A program made the translations under genes and the position numbers. The notes below the pieces were generated by a model. It was not told the DNA's origin. It saw nothing but the letters and a program-made list of their open reading frames with translations, and did no database searches. 64,000 bases of DNA from NCBI GenBank assembly GCA_002373165.1, contig DFJS01000049.1:47791-111790 (forward strand), read 5' to 3'. Each line of letters opens with the position of its first letter. Position 1 is the stretch's first letter. Origin of the DNA: Ruminococcus sp. UBA3665. GTDB taxonomy: Bacteria; Bacillota; Clostridia; Oscillospirales; Ruminococcaceae. Below, piece after piece: positions 42,064 through 50,314 of this stretch.

Positions 42064-44352
42064 ATGAAGAAATTACTTGCCGGAATCGCCAGCCTTGCAA
42101 TGTGCGCTTCTGCACTGACTGCTCCTGTGCAGACCGCATTCACCAGCCTTTCCGCAAATGCCGAAGGTGATTACAATTACGCCGAAGCTCTCCAGAAATC
42201 GCTGTTTTTCTACGAGGTACAGCAGGCCGGAGAACTCCCGGACTGGAATCAGGTCTCCTGGCGTGCCGATTCTATGCTGACTGACGAGGTGCCCGGCGGC
42301 TGGTTCGATGCCGGAGATCATTTCAAATTTGCGCTGACAAATGCCTATACTGCCGCTATCATGGCATGGGGTGTCATCGAATATAAAGATGCTCTCAAAA
42401 AAGCCGGACTCTATGAAGAATATATGAATAATCTCCAGTGGGGTCTTGATTATGTCGCCGGATGTGACCGCGGCGATGCTGTTGTCGGAACCATCGGCGA
42501 CGGATTCGACCATCAGTGGTGGGGCAGTGCCGAAGTCTATATGAGAAAATATAAACTCACCAGCGGCGATGATGCCCGTCCGTTCGATCTGATTACTTCT
42601 ACTTCTACTATGTCTCAGATGGCTGCGGCCATGGCTGCCGGATATATCGCATTCAAAGAAGATAATCCGACACTTGCTGAAAGCTATCTGGAACACGCAG
42701 TCAGCCTGTTTAAAGTTGCGGATGCTACCAGAAGCAATGACGATCAGGGCGTTCAGAAATCTTACTATCCGCAGACGGACTTTTTCGATGATCTGTTCTA
42801 TGCCGCTAACTGGCTGTACCGCGCTACAGGTGAACAGAAATATCTTGATAAATGCGATGAGTATATCCCCAATCTGGCAACAGAATCACAGTCAACAGAA
42901 AGAAAATATACCTGGGGCTACTGCTGGGATGATGCTCTTCAGGGTGCCGCTCTGCTCTATTACGAGAACACAGGAAAAGAAGAATGGAAAACACAGATTG
43001 ATCATCATCTTCAGTACTGGATTGACGGCTACGGCGGAAAACAGATTGCCTATACTCCGGATGGCCTTGCATGGCTGATGGAATGGGGTGCACTCCGTCA
43101 TGTGACGACAACTGCATGGCTGGCAAAGCTCGCAAGCGATGTTGCTTTCAAGGACGATGCCGCTAAAGCTGAAAAATATAATACCTGGGCCAAAAAACAG
43201 CTTGATTACTGCTTCGGCGATAATAATCTGAATCTGTGCTATGTGCAGGGTATGGGCGAAAATAATCCCAAGACTTTCCATCACAGAACTGCTTCCGGTA
43301 TTCATGACGACCACTGGCAGAGCCTCGGTCTGGATGAGGCCGATGCCGAAGGCTGGCAGACTGAATATGCACATACACTCTACGGCGCACTCGAAGGCGG
43401 CCCCTCCAAAGACGGCACATTCACCGATGAAGTAGGTCAGTATCAGTATACCGAAGTAGCAATTGACTATAATGCCGGATATACGGCTCTGCTGTGCGCT
43501 ATGCTGGATGATTATGACTGCAAGCCGCTGGCAGATTTTCCGCCCACTGAAACTCCTAAATGGAACGAGTTTGAAGTCGCTGCCGTAATCCAGCAGAATC
43601 AGGCAAGCTATACACAGATTCAGGTATGGGCTATGAATCATTCCGCATGGCCGGCAAGAGTCGTAAAAGATCTTTCTTATCGTTATTATTTCGATATTTC
43701 CGAAGTTCTGGATGCCGGACTTTCTGTGGATGATATCAAAGTTTCCATCGGCTACGATCAGCACGCCGGCGATGAAGGCGCACTCAGCGTTTCCGGACCG
43801 GTTCAGTATAAAGACAATACTTATTATATCGAACTGAAATTCAATGACGGCTCTGTTGTTATGCCGACAGGTCAGTCTGAACACCGTTCCGAAGCACAGA
43901 TCAGAATTGCCGTTGCCGATACTGCTCCGGCCGGAGCATGGGATCCCACCAATGACTATTCCTTCCAGGGACTCCAGGAAGGCGGTCAGGATCTGCTGAA
44001 ATCCCCGGAAGCGATTACGCCTTATATTACCATGTATGACGGCGGTACGCTCATCTACGGAACAGAACCCGACGGCACAACGCCTTCTGAAAATCCGGTT
44101 GTCACTCCCACAGAACAGCCTACAGATGCTCCTTCTGAGGATATTCTCTACGGCGATGTCAATATGGACAACAAAGTAAATATTCTGGATGTCATTTCGC
44201 TGAATAAAAATCTGCTCGGCAAAGAACTGATTAACGAAGCACAGCAAAAACGTGCTGATGTCCTGCTGGACGGCGGTATCGATTCTACGGACTCCCTGAC
44301 AATCCTGAAACATATTGTCGGCATGATCAGTTCACTTCCGGTAAATCCCTGA
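42064..44352 (+). CDS. Secreted GH9 cellulase with CBM3c-like module and dockerin
   Basis: The 762 residues comprise a signal peptide (1-33), then GH9 (about 36-480) beginning YNYAEALQKSLFFYEVQQAG, with catalytic aspartates in GGWFDAGDHFKFALTNA, the active-site histidine region FHHRTASGIHDD and the acid in TEVAIDYNAGYTAL. A CBM3-type module (about 490-640) is attached directly, as in processive GH9 endoglucanases. A Thr/Pro linker leads to a dockerin (DVNMDNKVNILDVISLNKNL) whose second calcium loop (DVLLDGGIDSTD) is degenerate. It cleaves cellulose and would join a scaffoldin encoded elsewhere. Confidence 0.95.
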   Translation: MKKLLAGIASLAMCASALTAPVQTAFTSLSANAEGDYNYAEALQKSLFFYEVQQAGELPDWNQVSWRADSMLTDEVPGGWFDAGDHFKFALTNAYTAAIMAWGVIEYKDALKKAGLYEEYMNNLQWGLDYVAGCDRGDAVVGTIGDGFDHQWWGSAEVYMRKYKLTSGDDARPFDLITSTSTMSQMAAAMAAGYIAFKEDNPTLAESYLEHAVSLFKVADATRSNDDQGVQKSYYPQTDFFDDLFYAANWLYRATGEQKYLDKCDEYIPNLATESQSTERKYTWGYCWDDALQGAALLYYENTGKEEWKTQIDHHLQYWIDGYGGKQIAYTPDGLAWLMEWGALRHVTTTAWLAKLASDVAFKDDAAKAEKYNTWAKKQLDYCFGDNNLNLCYVQGMGENNPKTFHHRTASGIHDDHWQSLGLDEADAEGWQTEYAHTLYGALEGGPSKDGTFTDEVGQYQYTEVAIDYNAGYTALLCAMLDDYDCKPLADFPPTETPKWNEFEVAAVIQQNQASYTQIQVWAMNHSAWPARVVKDLSYRYYFDISEVLDAGLSVDDIKVSIGYDQHAGDEGALSVSGPVQYKDNTYYIELKFNDGSVVMPTGQSEHRSEAQIRIAVADTAPAGAWDPTNDYSFQGLQEGGQDLLKSPEAITPYITMYDGGTLIYGTEPDGTTPSENPVVTPTEQPTDAPSEDILYGDVNMDNKVNILDVISLNKNLLGKELINEAQQKRADVLLDGGIDSTDSLTILKHIVGMISSLPVNP

Positions 44353-44417
44353 ATTGGTTAAAATGTACAAAATCAGTGTACACAGTTTAGATAAATCTCC
44401 AAAGTTGAAAAAAACAC

Positions 44418-44446
44418 TTTACTTTTCTGGTGAAATGTACTATAAT
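44418..44446 (+). promoter_or_regulatory. Promoter of the second GH9 gene
   Basis: TTTACT 44418-44423, a 17-nt spacer and TATAAT 44441-44446. Confidence 0.65.
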
Positions 44447-44452
44447 AAATTT

Positions 44453-44585
44453 GATAGGATTTTTAAAGAACTGTGTGTGTTTTGTGAAATCTATCGTAAA
44501 ATTATGCTTATTATGCCCGCTTGCACTGACGGGCATGATATAAATTCAATCTATCATCTAAATCTTAATGGGAGGGTAATTACCA
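44453..44585 (+). promoter_or_regulatory. Structured 133-nt leader of the second GH9 gene
   Basis: GATAGGATTT (44453-44462) can pair with AAATCTATC (44487-44495) or with the second copy AATCTATC (44548-44555). A strong hairpin ATGCCCG / CGGGCAT (44513-44536) and ATGATA / TATCAT (44535-44557) lie between. The Shine-Dalgarno GGGAGGG is at 44570. Two alternative folds are possible; no known riboswitch class is recognised. Confidence 0.5.
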
Positions 44586-47500
44586 ATGCGCAAATTTAAT
44601 TTTGGCAAGAAGTTCGCAGCTGGTGCCGCTGCACTCGCTATGGTTGCAACTTCTTCAGCAGTATCCGTTGCAAGCATGACCGCTTTTGCCGGTGAACTGC
44701 TCGGTGAAGGTACTTTCAATGAGGGTGCCGGTCTGCCGTGGCATATCTGCGAAAACGGTACAGCTTCTATGGCTTTTGAAATCAACAACGGCGTTTACGC
44801 AATCGAAATCAAGAACACCGGCGGTGCTTCCGAAGGCGGCGAAGACAGATGGGACTGCCAGTTCCGTCACAGACAGCTTTCCATTACTTATGGCCATAAG
44901 TATCGTCTGACTTATTCTGTTTATGCTACCAATTCCGGTCATATGTATTCCAAGCTCGGCGACGTTACCAACGATGATGCTGAATACTGGCATCTGAACG
45001 GCAATAAGCTGAATATGACCTATCAGGAAGGCATTTCTCAGGCTGACCTGGAAACTGCTCTGAAATCTGCTGCTACTGTAAGCGGCAATCAGACTACCAG
45101 CGACCAGAACAACTGGGATGTCAAGTACTATGAAGGCTGGGACAAGTGGAAGGCTGAAGATATCCCTGCTAAGACCTGGGTTACACAGGCTTGGGAATTC
45201 TATATTGACAAGTCTTTCATGAACAATATCCAGAGCCATCCGGAAGGCAAGAAGACTGTTGAATGGACATTCCACTTCGGCGGCGACGGCAAATACACTC
45301 CCCAGAAGTGTTTCCCGGCAGGTACTGTTATCAAGTTCGATAACCTCGCTCTGATTGATATGGACGGAGATCAGGATGACTGGACTCCCGAAGCAGAAAA
45401 AGTACAGAGAGACATCGTCCTCAACCAGGTTGGCTTCTATCCGAACCTCCAGAAGCAGGCTACTGTAGAAGGCGGCGGTGAAAGCTCCTTTGAAGTAAAG
45501 GATGCTTCCGGCACAACTGTATATACCGGCACACTCGGCGCAGCATTTACGGATGATACTGCCGGCGAAACTGTTCAGGTTGCTGACTTCTCTGAATTCA
45601 CAACACCCGGCAAGGGCTATTATATCCAGGTTGGCAGCAAGAAGTCCCTGCCTTTCGATATCGGTACTGATATTTATGACGGTCTGGTAACAGACGCTAT
45701 GAACTATTATTACCTGAACCGTTCCGGTATGGATCTGAGCGATCAGTATGTTTCCGACTCTAAGGGTCATTATTCCAACAATCCGCATGATGCTGACAGA
45801 ACCCTCGGCCGTAAGGCTGGTCACAAGCCGGATGAAGCCTATATTTCCGATGCCTGGGTTTATATCTACACTTCCAAGCCTACTCTGTCCCAGACTGTTG
45901 ACGTAACAGGCGGCTGGTACGATGCCGGCGACTATGGTAAATACGTTGTAAACGGCGGCGTTTCCATGTGGACTCTCGGCAATACTTTTGAACGCGCTCT
46001 CTATGCCGGCAAGGCTGACAAGTGGGCTGACGGCTCCGGCACAGTCAAGATTCCGGAAACCGGCAACGGCATCCCGGATATCCTCGACGAAATGATGTAC
46101 GAAGCTGACTTCTTCGAGAAAATGCAGCGTTCCGACGGCATGGTTTACCACAAGATGCATGACTACAAGTGGACAGGTCTCGGCGTTATGCCTTATGTAG
46201 AAGATCCTTCTTCTGATAAGCTCGATACCACTAACCCGATGCGTATCACTAAGCCGGTTACTTATGCTGCTACCCTGAATGCTGCTGCATCGTGGGCACA
46301 GCTGGCACGTCTGCTCAAGCCTTATGATGCTACCAAGGCTGCTCATTATGTAGAACTTGCTGAAAAGGCTTATGCTGCTGCCAAGAAGAACTTCGTAAGC
46401 GGCCACGCTAACGATGCCATCGACGACAAGGGCACAAAGCCTGCTGCTACAAGCGGCTACGGCGATATCTACGCTAAGGTTGATGGCGACTATACCAAGG
46501 ATACAATGTTCGCTCCTCTGGAACAGAACAAGGGCGGCGGACCTTACGGCGATACTCAGGTTTCTGACGAATTCTACTGGGCTTCTACCGAACTGTTCCT
46601 GACAACAGGCGGCGATGAATACGGCAAGGATATGAGAGCTTATTCTGATGCTTTCACATTCACTCCTAACGTATACGGCGGCGAAAATAAGGGCGATCCT
46701 ACTGCCTTTACATGGGGCACTCTGAACGCACTGGGCGTTATGTCCTATGCAGTTCAGAAGGATAATGCCAACGCAGATGCTGCTGAAATCAAGAAATCTA
46801 CTGAAGCAATTCAGTCCGTTGCTGACTACTATCTGGGCGTTGAAAAGGCTTCCGGTTATGGTACTAACTACGAAGGCCAGGATATGTCCGCAACAATCAC
46901 TGTATTCGACGGCGATACTCCTACAGAAAAGACTGTTGATATGACCGGTGCTTACGGCTGGGGCTCCAACTCCATGGTAGCAAACAATGCTATCGTTCTG
47001 GGTCTGGCTTATGACCTGTCTGACGATGTGAAGTACCTGAACGGCGTATCTTCTTCCTTCGACTACATCCTCGGCAGAAACGCTATGGAAAATTCCTATG
47101 TAACCGGCTGGGGTACTGAAACAACCAACTATCCGCATCACAGATACTGGTGCCCGCAGATGAAGGCTGGCTGGCCGTATGCTCCGTCCGGATGCCTCTC
47201 TGGTGGTCCTAACTCCAACATGAACGACCCGATGATCCAGGGCGCAGGCTACAAGATCGGCGAACTGGCTCCGCAGAAGTGCTACTATGACCAGAACGAT
47301 GCTTGGTCTGTAAACGAAATCACCATCAACTGGAATGCACCTCTGGTATGGGTATCTTCCTTCATGGAAGACGAAGGCGATGTCAATGCTGAACCCATAT
47401 CTACTGATATCCTGTGGGGTGATGCTGACTGCAACGGCAAGGTTAACATTGTCGATGTTATCGCACTCAACAAGGCCGTTCTGGGTAAAGATGTTCTGAC

Positions 47501-47627
47501 AAAGCAGGGCGAAAAGAATGCCGACGTTGACGAAAACGGCGTTCCGGATGCTACTGACTCCCTGAATATCCTGAAACTGATCGTTGGCATGTATACACAG
47601 GCTGACTTCCCGATCAAGAGCAAGTAA
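44586..47627 (+). CDS. Secreted GH9 cellulase with CBM4-like module, Ig-like domain and dockerin
   Basis: The 1013 residues comprise a signal peptide (about 1-38), a CBM4-type beta-sandwich (40-265, GEGTFNEGAGLPWHICENGT), a cellulase Ig-like domain (275-370, VLNQVGFYPNLQKQATV), and GH9 (about 375-925) with VTGGWYDAGDYGKYVVNGG, YPHHRYWCP and the C-terminal acid in WSVNEITINWNAPLVW. The dockerin has two good calcium loops (DADCNGKVNIVD; DVDENGVPDATD). The order CBM4-Ig-GH9 is that of CbhA/CelK-like enzymes. Codon use (GCT, AAG, GTT) points to high expression. It follows a structured leader. Confidence 0.95.
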   Translation: MRKFNFGKKFAAGAAALAMVATSSAVSVASMTAFAGELLGEGTFNEGAGLPWHICENGTASMAFEINNGVYAIEIKNTGGASEGGEDRWDCQFRHRQLSITYGHKYRLTYSVYATNSGHMYSKLGDVTNDDAEYWHLNGNKLNMTYQEGISQADLETALKSAATVSGNQTTSDQNNWDVKYYEGWDKWKAEDIPAKTWVTQAWEFYIDKSFMNNIQSHPEGKKTVEWTFHFGGDGKYTPQKCFPAGTVIKFDNLALIDMDGDQDDWTPEAEKVQRDIVLNQVGFYPNLQKQATVEGGGESSFEVKDASGTTVYTGTLGAAFTDDTAGETVQVADFSEFTTPGKGYYIQVGSKKSLPFDIGTDIYDGLVTDAMNYYYLNRSGMDLSDQYVSDSKGHYSNNPHDADRTLGRKAGHKPDEAYISDAWVYIYTSKPTLSQTVDVTGGWYDAGDYGKYVVNGGVSMWTLGNTFERALYAGKADKWADGSGTVKIPETGNGIPDILDEMMYEADFFEKMQRSDGMVYHKMHDYKWTGLGVMPYVEDPSSDKLDTTNPMRITKPVTYAATLNAAASWAQLARLLKPYDATKAAHYVELAEKAYAAAKKNFVSGHANDAIDDKGTKPAATSGYGDIYAKVDGDYTKDTMFAPLEQNKGGGPYGDTQVSDEFYWASTELFLTTGGDEYGKDMRAYSDAFTFTPNVYGGENKGDPTAFTWGTLNALGVMSYAVQKDNANADAAEIKKSTEAIQSVADYYLGVEKASGYGTNYEGQDMSATITVFDGDTPTEKTVDMTGAYGWGSNSMVANNAIVLGLAYDLSDDVKYLNGVSSSFDYILGRNAMENSYVTGWGTETTNYPHHRYWCPQMKAGWPYAPSGCLSGGPNSNMNDPMIQGAGYKIGELAPQKCYYDQNDAWSVNEITINWNAPLVWVSSFMEDEGDVNAEPISTDILWGDADCNGKVNIVDVIALNKAVLGKDVLTKQGEKNADVDENGVPDATDSLNILKLIVGMYTQADFPIKSK

Positions 47628-47653
47628 TTCAGGCCTGAACTAAATAAAATCAG

Positions 47654-47682
47654 CAGGACAGCTTCGGCTGTCCTGTTTTTTA
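47654..47682 (+). terminator. Terminator after the second GH9 gene
   Basis: CAGGACAGC-TTCG-GCTGTCCTG followed by TTTTTTA; a UUCG tetraloop. Confidence 0.93.
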
Positions 47683-48885
47683 TTCTGATTCTGTTTCTGA
47701 CGGCGTTTCCTGTCCGGAAACAAAAAATTCCTGATTCATGCCGATTTCGCCTTTCAGTGTGTAAGTCAGGCGGCAGGTGATGCCGTTTTCGTCCGTGAGA
47801 TATTCTTTCTGACAGTCCAGAATTTCAACAGCATCAGAAAGAAAGTTTTTTTCATACCTGACAATGACAGCATTCAGGGCAAGCAGCGTTTCTTCTTCGG
47901 AACGTTCTGTGACAGAAGTCAGTTTTTCTTTCGTGATTCTGCGCAGAATGCCTGCCGGAAGCGTATGCCCTGCAAAACAGAACGGCATGTAGAATTCTTT
48001 TTCGGAAAATTCCTGAAAATCCGGTTTTCGCAGATCAAGCGGAAATTTCAGATTGAACAGACAAAACCATCGCTGGGAAACAGAGTTCCCCGTGGAAGCT
48101 GTCTGCTGTTGGATAAAATATTCTGAAAACTCCGCCTGCTGGGTATAAATGCCCGTAACGCTGCCGAGCGCGTGACAATACCGGAGATGGCCGCCGTTTT
48201 CGTCCCGGATATCGCCGCTGACAATGACATCGCCGGCCGCGATGCCGTCGCCGATCATCCGGGTCAGCTGGCCGCTGTAGATTCTGACATCCGTAATCTG
48301 CGCATTGTACCGGGATATGATATGGCACGGCACACGCTCGTGAACCATAGGAATATGCGGCGTTTCTTCCGTTACCTGAATGACAAGGCGGTTTCCGGTA
48401 TTCCGGATGCCTGCCCATGCAATTTCCGGAATTTTTACACGCAGAAGCGTTTCGCAGTGATTCATGTCAATTGCTGTCATCCAAGTGCCCTGCCTGACCC
48501 CTTCCTGTTCCAGAAGCGACAGAATAACGGAATTCTTTACTGTTTTTGTCCCCTGAATTTCAATCACGGCAACTGTATTGGAATAATAGAAAATTAATGC
48601 GGTTCCCAGAATAACGCCGAATAAAAATCCGAACCGACAGCGATATTTTTTTAATTTTCCCATCAGGGAAGGCAATGGCTGTACAGTCAGCTTCACGCGA
48701 TAAGTTTCCGCAAGTTCTTCCAGTTCCGGAAGATCTTTCCGGGCAATCCGGCAGAAAAATATATTGCCCTTGCAATACTGATTTCCGCAGGAAATCGCGC
48801 TGTTTCGGACAGCATTGATAAACGGGTACGGACTGCGGGCTTCTGCCTGAATATCGCAGAATTCACGAATCTGCATTTTTATCAT
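47680..48885 (-). CDS. yqfD: Sporulation protein YqfD
   Basis: The 401 residues match the stage IV sporulation protein YqfD: an N-terminal soluble part (CDIQAEARSPYPFINAVRNS), one membrane helix (GFLFGVILGTALIFYYS) and an external domain with WAGIRNTGNRLVIQVTEETP. It is needed for normal spores in B. subtilis, but its molecular role is unclear. Its ATG overlaps the yqfC stop by 4 nt. Confidence 0.9.
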   Translation of the reverse strand: MIKMQIREFCDIQAEARSPYPFINAVRNSAISCGNQYCKGNIFFCRIARKDLPELEELAETYRVKLTVQPLPSLMGKLKKYRCRFGFLFGVILGTALIFYYSNTVAVIEIQGTKTVKNSVILSLLEQEGVRQGTWMTAIDMNHCETLLRVKIPEIAWAGIRNTGNRLVIQVTEETPHIPMVHERVPCHIISRYNAQITDVRIYSGQLTRMIGDGIAAGDVIVSGDIRDENGGHLRYCHALGSVTGIYTQQAEFSEYFIQQQTASTGNSVSQRWFCLFNLKFPLDLRKPDFQEFSEKEFYMPFCFAGHTLPAGILRRITKEKLTSVTERSEEETLLALNAVIVRYEKNFLSDAVEILDCQKEYLTDENGITCRLTYTLKGEIGMNQEFFVSGQETPSETESE

Positions 48886-49151
48886 CTCTTTTCGGTCAGA
48901 TTGATGGAAGAAATTTTTCCTGTTACAATCACACTGCTGTCATTGTAATCAAATACGCGCAGTCCCGTTCCCCAGATTTCAAGCATCATATCCAGAGTCT
49001 GGAGCCGAACCAGAACTTCATTATATTCCAGAATTCTCCGGCAGTTTTCCACACGCAGTTTCTGATTGCCGTGCAGATGCAGGTAAGTATCCAGATATAC
49101 CCATCCGCGCACGGTGCGGCTGATTCTGAATTTTTTGGGCAAGTCGATCAC
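48882..49151 (-). CDS. yqfC: Sporulation protein YqfC
   Basis: The 89 residues are a small beta-rich YabP/YqfC-type protein (VENCRRILEYNEVLVRLQTL; LRVFDYNDSSVIVTGKISSI). Gene order yqfC-yqfD is the conserved one in sporulating Firmicutes. The start is near the divergent ylbJ gene; a sigma-E promoter would be expected but could not be defined by eye. Confidence 0.88.
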   Translation of the reverse strand: MIDLPKKFRISRTVRGWVYLDTYLHLHGNQKLRVENCRRILEYNEVLVRLQTLDMMLEIWGTGLRVFDYNDSSVIVTGKISSINLTEKR

Positions 49152-49245
49152 GCTCCTGTTCTGCTCTGGTGTATTTTATGAGATTTCCGGAGCAGATATG
49201 CGCATAACGGACAAAAATCCGGCATAGGCTGTACAGGTGATGAAC

Positions 49246-50262
49246 ATGCGGATTAAATATCAGATATTTCTGCTGATTTCCGGAATGCTGGTGCTGTTCT
49301 GGTGTGCAGTGTTTTTTCACAGCCAGATCGGGCAGGCGGTTCTTTATGCCGGAGAACGCTGTATTAGAATCATTCTGCCGTCGCTGTATTTTTTTTCCAT
49401 TCTGGCGGCGTTCTGCGTCAGATCCGGTTTCCTGGAAATTCTGGCGAGGCCGTTCGGAAAAAATGCCGATTTATGGCTGATAGTTTTCTTTTCGCAGATC
49501 GGCGGCTATCCTGTCGGCGCACAGCTTCTGCATAATATGTACCAGGAAGGCAGAATTTCCCGGAAATTGGAACAGAATCTGCTGTGTGCCTGTATCGGCT
49601 GCGGATTTGGCTTTTTATTCGCGACGGTCGGGGACAGTGTCAGAAAAGCTCTCCTGATCTGGCTGATGCTGAGTATTCCGAATTTTCTGCTTGCGGGATT
49701 TTTTCTGCATTCGGAAAAAAACAGAAATCAGAAAACAAAATTTCCGGAACAAAGGCCGTTTTCCGTTCTGCTGACAGAGAGTGTGGAAAGTGCGGCCGCG
49801 GCAATGCTGAAAATCTGCGGCATGATACTGGCATTCGGTGCCGGGATGGGCATTCTGCAAGGCGTTTTCGGAAAGCTGTCAGCTCTGCCGGCGAGTATTC
49901 TCGAAGTAAGCAATTTATCAGATTATATGAAAAACGGCGGATTTCTGCCGGCCGCAGCAGGCTTGCTGTCGTTCGGCGGCCTGTGCGTGCACTGTCAGAT
50001 TGTCGCCGTCTGTGAAAATCATCTGGACTGGAAAAAATTCCTGCTTTGCAGAATTCTGACAGCAGTGTGTTCCGGACTGCTTTGTCAGTTCGGGATGAAA
50101 TTTCTGTTTCCGGAACAGATGCCTGTCTTCCTGACAGAAACATTTGTTTCTGTTCATGATGAACCCAGCCGGATTCCTGTCTGCTGTCTGCTGGTGATGT
50201 CCGTTTTTGTCCTGAAAAAATATGATTTTTTCCAGAAAACATTGACAAATGCAAAAAAATAA
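49246..50262 (+). CDS. ylbJ: Sporulation integral membrane protein YlbJ-like
   Basis: The 338 residues have about eight membrane helices and a nucleoside-transporter gate-like core (IVFFSQIGGYPVGAQLLHNM; LCACIGCGFGFLFATVGDSV), typical of YlbJ, a sigma-E-controlled sporulation protein. The ATG 49246 is 6 nt after AGGTG; in-frame GTG 49237 and ATG 49240 are alternatives. It is divergent from yqfC-yqfD. Its 3' end contains the -35 box of the GH5 promoter. Confidence 0.82.
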   Translation: MRIKYQIFLLISGMLVLFWCAVFFHSQIGQAVLYAGERCIRIILPSLYFFSILAAFCVRSGFLEILARPFGKNADLWLIVFFSQIGGYPVGAQLLHNMYQEGRISRKLEQNLLCACIGCGFGFLFATVGDSVRKALLIWLMLSIPNFLLAGFFLHSEKNRNQKTKFPEQRPFSVLLTESVESAAAAMLKICGMILAFGAGMGILQGVFGKLSALPASILEVSNLSDYMKNGGFLPAAAGLLSFGGLCVHCQIVAVCENHLDWKKFLLCRILTAVCSGLLCQFGMKFLFPEQMPVFLTETFVSVHDEPSRIPVCCLLVMSVFVLKKYDFFQKTLTNAKK

Positions 50263-50270
50263 GTTAAAAT
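50242..50270 (+). promoter_or_regulatory. Promoter of the GH5 gene
   Basis: TTGACA 50242-50247 (inside the ylbJ 3' end), a 17-nt spacer and TAAAAT 50265-50270. Confidence 0.82.
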
Positions 50271-50314
50271 AATATCAGCAGATATTGCACGAAAAATCAG
50301 AGGAGGTAATTTTC

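Noticed and set aside
42892..44313. 473-codon antisense frame in the first GH9 gene
   Set aside because: A shadow of the sense gene for the same reasons; no start signal and no domain.
44655..47141. 828-codon open frame antisense to the second GH9 gene
   Set aside because: It mirrors the codon bias of the sense gene, has no ribosome binding site and gives no recognisable protein; the sense strand has full GH9 domain structure.
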